Source: Georgenia sp. TF02-10 (lineage in GTDB: Bacteria; Actinomycetota; Actinomycetes; Actinomycetales; Actinomycetaceae). Taken from it: a DNA stretch of 64,000 nucleotides. Where the stretch lies: positions 1,736,001 to 1,800,000 of the forward strand of contig NZ_CP094289.1 in the NCBI RefSeq assembly GCF_022759505.1, read 5' to 3'. The notes under the pieces are model-generated. The model was given only the letters and a program-made list of their open reading frames with translations. It searched no databases and was not told the DNA's origin. Every line of letters starts with the position of its first letter. The first letter of the stretch is position 1. The translations under genes were made by a program, and so were the position numbers. This document shows positions 58,533-64,000 of this stretch, one piece after another.

Positions 58533-58604
58533 GTCGGCGGGGCACCTGCCGACGGCGGGGCGCCTGCCGACGGCGGGGCGCCTGCCGACGGCGGGGCGCC
58601 TGCC
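58533..58604. repeat. 18-bp tandem repeat array (4 units)
   Basis: Units GACGGCGGGGCGCCTGCC start at 58551, 58569 and 58587; a variant precedes at 58533. It fills the gap before trpC. Confidence 0.93.
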
Positions 58605-58706
58605 GACAGACGGCCGGCCGCCGGCGGGCCGCCTGCCGGACGGGGCGGGGAGCTGCCTGCCCGGCCCGCCTACGATCGGGGTCACCGTCCGAGGGGAGAG
58701 CGCGTC

Positions 58707-59522
58707 GTGACCGTGCTGGAGGAGATCGTCGCCGGGGTCCGGGAGGACCTCGTCGAGCGGGAGGCCCGGCGCCCGCTGACCGAGCTCAAGGAGCTCGCCC
58801 AGCGCCAGCCCGGCGCCAAGAACGCCGTCGCGGCGCTGCGCGGCGAGCACGACGCGGTCACCATCATCGCCGAGGTCAAGCGGTCGAGCCCGTCCAAGGG
58901 GGCGCTCGCCGACATCGCGGACCCGGCCGGGCTGGCCGCGGAGTACGAGGCCGGCGGGGCCGCCGTCGTCTCGGTGCTCACCGAGGCCCGCCGGTTCGGC
59001 GGCTCGCTGGCCGACCTCAGCGCCGTCCGGGCCGCCGTCGACCTGCCCGTCCTGCGCAAGGACTTCATCGTCACGCCGTACCAGGTGTGGGAGGCGCGGG
59101 CGCACGGGGCGGACCTGGTCCTGCTCATCGTCGCCGCGCTGGAGCAGACCGTGCTGACCTCCCTCGTCGAGCGGGTGCACTCCCTGGGGATGACCGCGCT
59201 GGTCGAGGCGCACGACCGCACCGAGGCCAGCCGGGCGGTGGACGCCGGCGCCCGGGTGGTGGGCATCAACGCCCGGAACCTGCACACCCTCCGGGTGGAC
59301 CGGGCCGTCTTCGCCCAGGTGGCCGACGTCGTCCCGGACGGGGTCCTGCGGGTCGCCGAGTCCGGGGTCCGGGGCCCGCACGACGTCCTGGATTACGCCC
59401 GCGCCGGCGCCGACTCGGTCCTGGTCGGCGAGGCGCTCGTCACCCAGGGCAACCCGCGCCAGGCGGTCGCCGACATGGTCGCCGCCGGCGCCCACCCCTC
59501 GCTGCGGGCGGTGCGCCGGTGA
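58707..59522 (+). CDS. trpC: Indole-3-glycerol-phosphate synthase
   Basis: A 271-residue (beta/alpha)8 enzyme of tryptophan synthesis. The catalytic Lys is in [13 protein letters not shown] near residue 56, the second Lys in [11 protein letters not shown] near 115, and Glu in LVEAHDR near 166. Phosphate binding is by INARNLHT and AESGV. GTG 58707 is preceded by GAGGGGAGAG. It overlaps trpB by 4 nt. Confidence 0.97.
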   Translation: MTVLEEIVAGVREDLVEREARRPLTELKELAQRQPGAKNAVAALRGEHDAVTIIAEVKRSSPSKGALADIADPAGLAAEYEAGGAAVVSVLTEARRFGGSLADLSAVRAAVDLPVLRKDFIVTPYQVWEARAHGADLVLLIVAALEQTVLTSLVERVHSLGMTALVEAHDRTEASRAVDAGARVVGINARNLHTLRVDRAVFAQVADVVPDGVLRVAESGVRGPHDVLDYARAGADSVLVGEALVTQGNPRQAVADMVAAGAHPSLRAVRR

Positions 59523-60958
59523 GCGCGCAGCCCGACGAGCAGCGCCCTGGGGGGCCGGACTCCGGGCAGGCGACGGCCGGGCAGCCGGCGGCCGAGAAGC
59601 CGGTGTCCGAGGAGCCGGCGGCCGGTACGCCGCACCCCGGCCAGCGCCTCGCCGAGGCCGCCGGGCCGTACTTCGGCGCGTTCGGCGGCCGGTTCGTCCC
59701 CGAGGCGCTCGTCGCCGCGCTGGACGAGCTCGCCGCGGCCTGGGAGTCGCTCAAGACTGACCCCGAGTACCTCGCGGAGATGGACCACCTCCACCGCACC
59801 TACACCGGCCGGCCGAGCATCCTCACCGAGGTCCCGCGGTTCGGCCGGCACGCGGGCGGCGCGCGGGTGCTGCTCAAGCGGGAGGACCTCAACCACACCG
59901 GCTCGCACAAGATCAACAACGTCCTGGGCCAGGCCCTGCTCACCCGCAAGATCGGCAAGCGGCGGGTCATCGCCGAGACCGGGGCCGGCCAGCACGGCGT
60001 CGCCACCGCGACCGCCGCGGCGCTGCTCGGCCTGGACTGCACCGTCTACATGGGCGAGGAGGACGTGCGCCGCCAGGCCCTCAACGTCGCCCGGATGCGC
60101 CTGCTCGGCACCGAGGTCGTCCCGGTCACCACCGGCTCGCGCACCCTGAAGGACGCCATCAACGAGGCGTTCCGCGACTGGGTCACCAACGTCGAGACCA
60201 CCACCTACATCTTCGGCACCGCCGCCGGCCCGCACCCGTTCCCCACCATCGTCCGGGACCTGCAGAAGGTGATCGGGGAGGAGGCGCGCGCGCAGGTCCT
60301 CGACCTCACCGGCGCCCTGCCCGACGTGGTCTGCGCGTGCGTGGGCGGCGGCTCCAACGCGATCGGGATCTTCAACGCCTTCCTCGACGACGACGGGGTG
60401 CGCCTGGTCGGGCTGGAGGCGGCCGGCGATGGCGTCGAGACCGGCCGGCACGCCTCCTCCATCACCGGCGGCGCGCCCGGCGTCCTGCACGGCGCCCGCA
60501 GCTACCTGCTGCAGGACGAGGACGGCCAGACCGTGGAGTCCCACTCGATCTCCGCCGGCCTGGACTACCCCGGCGTCGGGCCGGAGCACTCCTGGCTCGC
60601 CACCATCCACCGCGCCGAGTACCAGCCGGTCACCGACGCCGAGGCGATGGACGCGTTCCGGCTGCTGTGCCGCACCGAGGGCATCATCCCGGCGATCGAG
60701 AGCGCGCACGCCCTCGCCGGGGCGATCCGGATCGGCCGGGAGGCGCAGGCCGCCGGGCAGCCGGCGCCGACGATCCTGGTCAACCTCTCCGGCCGCGGGG
60801 ACAAGGACGTGGAGACCGCGGCCGCCTGGTTCGAGCTCCTCGACGCCGACGAGCACTCCGTCCCGGTCCCGACGGCGGCCGCCGGACCGGCGGAGGAGGC
60901 GAAGACCGGGGCGGTCGACGCCGCGGGCTACGCCGCCACCGGCAGCGTGGAGGTCTGA
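59519..60958 (+). CDS. trpB: Tryptophan synthase beta chain
   Basis: A 479-residue PLP enzyme that joins indole and serine. The PLP Lys is Lys131 in [10 protein letters not shown]. The phosphate loop is GGGSNAIG, and [10 protein letters not shown] forms the channel side. An N-terminal arm of about 45 Pro/Glu/Ala-rich residues and a C-terminal tail of about 35 residues are longer than normal. GTG 59519 overlaps the trpC stop. Confidence 0.97.
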   Translation: MSAQPDEQRPGGPDSGQATAGQPAAEKPVSEEPAAGTPHPGQRLAEAAGPYFGAFGGRFVPEALVAALDELAAAWESLKTDPEYLAEMDHLHRTYTGRPSILTEVPRFGRHAGGARVLLKREDLNHTGSHKINNVLGQALLTRKIGKRRVIAETGAGQHGVATATAAALLGLDCTVYMGEEDVRRQALNVARMRLLGTEVVPVTTGSRTLKDAINEAFRDWVTNVETTTYIFGTAAGPHPFPTIVRDLQKVIGEEARAQVLDLTGALPDVVCACVGGGSNAIGIFNAFLDDDGVRLVGLEAAGDGVETGRHASSITGGAPGVLHGARSYLLQDEDGQTVESHSISAGLDYPGVGPEHSWLATIHRAEYQPVTDAEAMDAFRLLCRTEGIIPAIESAHALAGAIRIGREAQAAGQPAPTILVNLSGRGDKDVETAAAWFELLDADEHSVPVPTAAAGPAEEAKTGAVDAAGYAATGSVEV

Positions 60959-60959
60959 G

Positions 60960-61793
60960 ATGACGACACCGACGACGACCCCCGCCCCGCCGACGTCCCG
61001 CACCGCCGCGGCCCTGGACGCCGCCCGGGCCCGCGGCGGCGCGGCCCTGGTCGGCTACCTGCCGGTCGGCTTCCCCGACGTGCCCACCTCGGTGCGGGCC
61101 GCGCGGGAGATCGTCGCGGCCGGCGCCGACGTCGTCGAGCTCGGGCTGCCCTACTCCGACCCCGGCATGGACGGGGAGACCATCCAGCGGGCCGCCCAGG
61201 CCGCCCTGGACGGCGGCACCCGCACCGCCGACGTCCTCCGCGCCGTCGAGCAGGTCGCCCAGACCGGCGCGGCCGTGCTCGTGATGACCTACTACAACCC
61301 GGTGCACCGCTACGGCGTGGACCGCTTCGCCCGCGACCTCGCCGCGGCCGGCGGCGCCGGGCTGATCACCCCGGACCTCATCCCGGACGAGGCGGGGGAG
61401 TGGCTCGCCGCCTCCGACACCCACGGCCTGGACCGGGTCTTCCTCGTCGCGCCCAGCTCGACCGACGCGCGGCTGCGCAGCACCGCCAAGGCGTGCCGCG
61501 GGTTCGTCTACGCCGCCTCCACCATGGGCGTCACCGGCGCCCGCGCCGCGGTGGACAGCCACGCCCGCCGGCTGGTCGAGCGCACCCGGGCGGCCGGCGC
61601 CGAGCGGGTCTGCGTGGGTCTGGGCGTGTCCACCGGCGAGCAGGCCGCGGAGATCGCCGGGTACGCCGACGGCGTCATCGTCGGCTCGGCCCTGGTCCGT
61701 ACGCTCCAGCGGGACGACGGCGACAGCACCGCCGCGCTGCGCGACCTCGCCGCGCTGGCCGCCGAGCTCGCGGCCGGGGCGCACGGGGCCTGA
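60960..61793 (+). CDS. trpA: Tryptophan synthase alpha chain
   Basis: A 277-residue (beta/alpha)8 lyase that releases indole for TrpB. The catalytic Glu is in VVELGLPYSDPGMDG near residue 60 and the second acid is Asp in that loop. The TYYNPV and GLITPDLIPDE segments and phosphate-binding GVSTGEQAAE are present. It starts 1 nt after trpB stops. Confidence 0.97.
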   Translation: MTTPTTTPAPPTSRTAAALDAARARGGAALVGYLPVGFPDVPTSVRAAREIVAAGADVVELGLPYSDPGMDGETIQRAAQAALDGGTRTADVLRAVEQVAQTGAAVLVMTYYNPVHRYGVDRFARDLAAAGGAGLITPDLIPDEAGEWLAASDTHGLDRVFLVAPSSTDARLRSTAKACRGFVYAASTMGVTGARAAVDSHARRLVERTRAAGAERVCVGLGVSTGEQAAEIAGYADGVIVGSALVRTLQRDDGDSTAALRDLAALAAELAAGAHGA

Positions 61794-61945
61794 CCGCCCC
61801 CGGTCCGACCGGTGCCGCGCCCCGACCGGCCGCCCGCGCCCGACCGGCCCGGAGCCTGACCGCACCCGGGTCTGACCGCCCCCCGGGCTTGACCGCCCGC
61901 AGGGCCTGGCCGGCCGCCGTTGGCCGGGCCGGGCACCCCGACGGC

Positions 61946-61951
61946 TACCCT
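61946..61951 (+). promoter_or_regulatory. -10 element of a leaderless promoter (lgt)
   Basis: TACCCT lies 6 nt before GTG 61958. It supports this start inside a much longer open frame. Confidence 0.55.
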
Positions 61952-61957
61952 GCACCC

Positions 61958-62977
61958 GTGCCCCCCGTCCTCACCGCCCTGCCCAGCCCGCCGCAGGCGG
62001 AGTGGTACCTCGGCCCGCTCCCGATCCGGGCCTACGCCATCGCCATCCTCGTCGGCATCCTGCTCGCCTGGTGGGTGCTGGACCGGCGCTACACCGCCAA
62101 GGGCGGCCCGCCGGACACCGCGACGGACGTGGCGGTCTTCTGGATGGTCCCGTTCGGCATCGTCGGGGCCCGGATCTACCACGTCCTGACCTCCCCGGAC
62201 GCCTACTTCGGGCCCGACGGCGACCCCGTCCGCATCCTGTACGTCTGGCACGGCGGGCTCGGCATCTGGGGCGCCGTCGCGGCCGGCGCGCTCGGCGCCT
62301 GGCTCGGCCTGCGGCGGCGGGGCCTGCGGCTGGCGCCGTTCGCCGACGCGCTCGCCCCGGGGCTGCTGGTGGCCCAGGCCGCCGGCCGGCTGGGCAACTA
62401 CTTCAACCAGGAGCTCTACGGCGCCCCGACCACCCTGCCGTGGGGCCTGCAGGTCGACGACGCCCACCGGGTCGCCGGCTACCCCGCCGGCACGCTCTTC
62501 CACCCCACCTTCCTCTACGAGATGCTGTGGAACCTGGCCGCGGTGGGCGTCCTGGTCTGGGCCGAGCGGCGGTTCCGGCTCGGGCACGGCCGGGTCTTCT
62601 GGCTCTACGTCATGCTCTACACGGCCGGCCGGGTGTGGATCGAGGCGCTCCGGATCGACGACGCCGAGCGGGTGCTCGGCGTCCGGCTGAACGTGTGGAC
62701 CTCCATCCTCGTCTTCCTCCTCGCCCTGGTGGCCTTCCTGCTCAGCCGGCGCAGCCGCGGCCGGCCCGACCCGCTCTGGCTGCCCGGCCGGGGCCCGGCC
62801 GCCCGGGACACCCCCGGAGGCGCCGACGACGGCGGGTCCGTCGCCGACGACGGCGGTGCTGACGACGGCGGTGCTGACGACGGCGGTGCTGACGACCCCG
62901 CCCGGGCCGTCGCCGACGGCCCCGCCCCGGCCGTCCCCCGCCGCAGCCGGCGGGCGACCCAGCGCCCCGACCGCTGA
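61958..62977 (+). CDS. lgt: Phosphatidylglycerol--prolipoprotein diacylglyceryl transferase
   Basis: A 339-residue membrane enzyme that adds diacylglycerol to the Cys of prolipoproteins, the first step for the lipoproteins at 9742 and 46858. The signature GRLGNYFNQELYG lies near residue 146, with the essential Arg and neighbouring HGG motif at YVWHGGLG. Seven spans are visible. The last 70 residues are a disordered tail containing DDGGA repeats. It follows trpA by 164 nt. Confidence 0.96.
   Translation: MPPVLTALPSPPQAEWYLGPLPIRAYAIAILVGILLAWWVLDRRYTAKGGPPDTATDVAVFWMVPFGIVGARIYHVLTSPDAYFGPDGDPVRILYVWHGGLGIWGAVAAGALGAWLGLRRRGLRLAPFADALAPGLLVAQAAGRLGNYFNQELYGAPTTLPWGLQVDDAHRVAGYPAGTLFHPTFLYEMLWNLAAVGVLVWAERRFRLGHGRVFWLYVMLYTAGRVWIEALRIDDAERVLGVRLNVWTSILVFLLALVAFLLSRRSRGRPDPLWLPGRGPAARDTPGGADDGGSVADDGGADDGGADDGGADDPARAVADGPAPAVPRRSRRATQRPDR
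62846..62890. repeat. 15-bp tandem repeat inside lgt
   Basis: GACGACGGCGGTGCT repeats at 62846, 62861 and 62876, in frame, encoding DDGGA units in the cytoplasmic tail. Confidence 0.95.
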
Positions 62978-63094
62978 CCCGCCCACCCTTCCCACCTGCA
63001 CCGACGCCCCGGCCGGGGGCCGCGCCGGCCCGGCCCGCCGGAGGAGCCCCCGCCGCCCGCCGGAGGAGCAGTGTCAAGCATGTGGACATGGTTG

Positions 63095-63123
63095 TTCACC
63101 GGCGGGTCTGCGCCGAGTAACAT
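63095..63123 (+). promoter_or_regulatory. Candidate gltB promoter
   Basis: TTCACC at 63095-63100 and TAACAT at 63118-63123 are 17 nt apart. A leader of about 70 nt follows before ATG 63200. Confidence 0.4.
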
Positions 63124-63199
63124 CGCCCCGCACAGCGGGCCGATGCCGTCCCCCACGTTCGACAGGCGGGGCCCGCACCGGTCCCGTGGTGAGGAACCG

Positions 63200-64000
63200 A
63201 TGGACCGAGCCAGGACTACCCCGTTCAGCAGCCCCGCGCCCCGGGGCCTCTACGACGGCCAGCAGGAGCACGACGCCTGCGGCGTCGGCTTCGTCGCCAC
63301 GCTGCGCGGCACCCCCGGCCGGGACATCGTGGACGCCGCCCTCACGGTGCTGCTCAACCTCGACCACCGCGGCGCCGTCGGCGCCGAGGAGAACACCGGC
63401 GACGGCGCCGGCCTGCTCACCCAGGTCCCGGACGCCTTCCTGCGCGCCGTCGTCGACTTCCCGCTGCCGCCGGCCGGCGGCTACGCGCCCGGGCTGGTGT
63501 TCCTCCCCGGCGCGGAGGACGGACCGGCCGCCGTCGCCGACGCCGTCGCCGGCATCGAGACCATCGCCGCCGAGGAGGACCTCACCGTCCTCGGCTGGCG
63601 CGAGGTGCCCACCGACCCCTCGATGATCGGGCCCAGCGCCCGGGAGTCGATGCCCACCTTCCGCCAGCTCTTCGTCGCCGACGCCGCCGGGAAGCGCACC
63701 GGGCTGGACCTGGACCGGCGCACCTTCCGGCTCCGCAAGCGCATCGAGCGCGAGCTGGGCGTCTACCTCGCCTCGCTGTCCGCCCGGACCCTGGTCTACA
63801 AGGGCATGCTCACCACCACCCAGCTACAGCCCTTCTTCCCCGACCTCTCCGACGAGCGGCTGGCCAGCGAGATCGCCCTGGTGCACTCCCGCTTCTCCAC
63901 CAACACCTTCCCGTCCTGGCCGCTCGCCCAGCCGTTCCGGCTGCTCGCGCACAACGGGGAGATCAACACCGTGCGCGGCAACCGCGGCTGGATGGCGGCC
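63200..64000 (+). CDS. gltB: Glutamate synthase large subunit, N-terminal part (partial)
   Basis: The first 267 codons of a gene that continues past the window. The glutaminase nucleophile is Cys27 in [10 protein letters not shown], so the first 26 residues are probably a removed propeptide. [21 protein letters not shown] and the later [11 protein letters not shown] and [14 protein letters not shown] segments form the class II amidotransferase site. The enzyme makes glutamate from glutamine and 2-oxoglutarate. GAGGAACCG precedes ATG 63200. Confidence 0.96.
   Translation, partial: MDRARTTPFSSPAPRGLYDGQQEHDACGVGFVATLRGTPGRDIVDAALTVLLNLDHRGAVGAEENTGDGAGLLTQVPDAFLRAVVDFPLPPAGGYAPGLVFLPGAEDGPAAVADAVAGIETIAAEEDLTVLGWREVPTDPSMIGPSARESMPTFRQLFVADAAGKRTGLDLDRRTFRLRKRIERELGVYLASLSARTLVYKGMLTTTQLQPFFPDLSDERLASEIALVHSRFSTNTFPSWPLAQPFRLLAHNGEINTVRGNRGWMAA

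Overview
The window is chromosomal DNA of a very GC-rich actinobacterium. Mycothiol synthesis (mshC), Pup ligation (mpa-dop-pup-pafA), a likely F420-dependent oxidoreductase, an HGxxPAAW-type membrane protein next to trp genes, and many leaderless promoters (TANNNT about 6 nt before ATG or GTG) point to Micrococcales, perhaps near Georgenia or Cellulomonas. The genus is inference from gene content.

Layout. 1-8.3 kb: a mutarotase tail, an F420-type oxidoreductase, a leftward five-gene set (short-chain dehydrogenase, mannose-6-phosphate isomerase, alpha/beta hydrolase, sugar isomerase, aquaporin), and a rightward cupin, dehydrogenase and DinB/MDMPI-like protein. 8.5-18.3 kb: a galactoside-use locus, with a LacI regulator divergent from an ABC importer (binding protein and two permeases, no ATPase), a GH42 beta-galactosidase and a large secreted beta-helix protein. 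18.6-20.4 kb: a secreted protein and a membrane-anchored partner. 20.6-30.9 kb: a toxin-antitoxin (TA) pair, tRNA-Leu(GAG), a GNAT-MazG fusion, ArsR/AHSA1, two peptidases, small proteins, an aldo/keto reductase and uppP. 31-37.7 kb: mshC, PAC2, HAD, RecB-like nuclease, M50 protease and trmI. 37.7-41.5 kb: a lower-GC island of intact and decayed TA genes with an aminoglycoside adenylyltransferase, lying between trmI and mpa, which are usual neighbours. 41.6-47.9 kb: the pupylation cluster, without proteasome core genes between pup and pafA, then an FKBP lipoprotein. 48.5-64 kb: hisF, a HelD-like helicase broken by an in-frame TAG, an iron-box-controlled siderophore-interacting protein, a TA pair flanked by a copy of that gene's 3' end, hisI-trpE-trpC-trpB-trpA with two small membrane proteins, lgt, and the start of gltB.

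Themes. Short tandem repeats (15-40 bp units) sit in many gene gaps and also expand coding tails and linkers (Mpa, TrpE, Lgt, cupin, FKBP). Three genes have copies of their 3' ends just downstream. Two TA modules keep an antitoxin while the toxin reading frame is broken. The most striking unexplained structure is a perfect 20-bp inverted repeat with extra half-sites inside the trp gene run (58033-58118). I found no clearly new multi-gene system. The best leads are this repeat, the island, the SIP-flanked TA cassette and the 17/19 inverted repeat near 28.6 kb.
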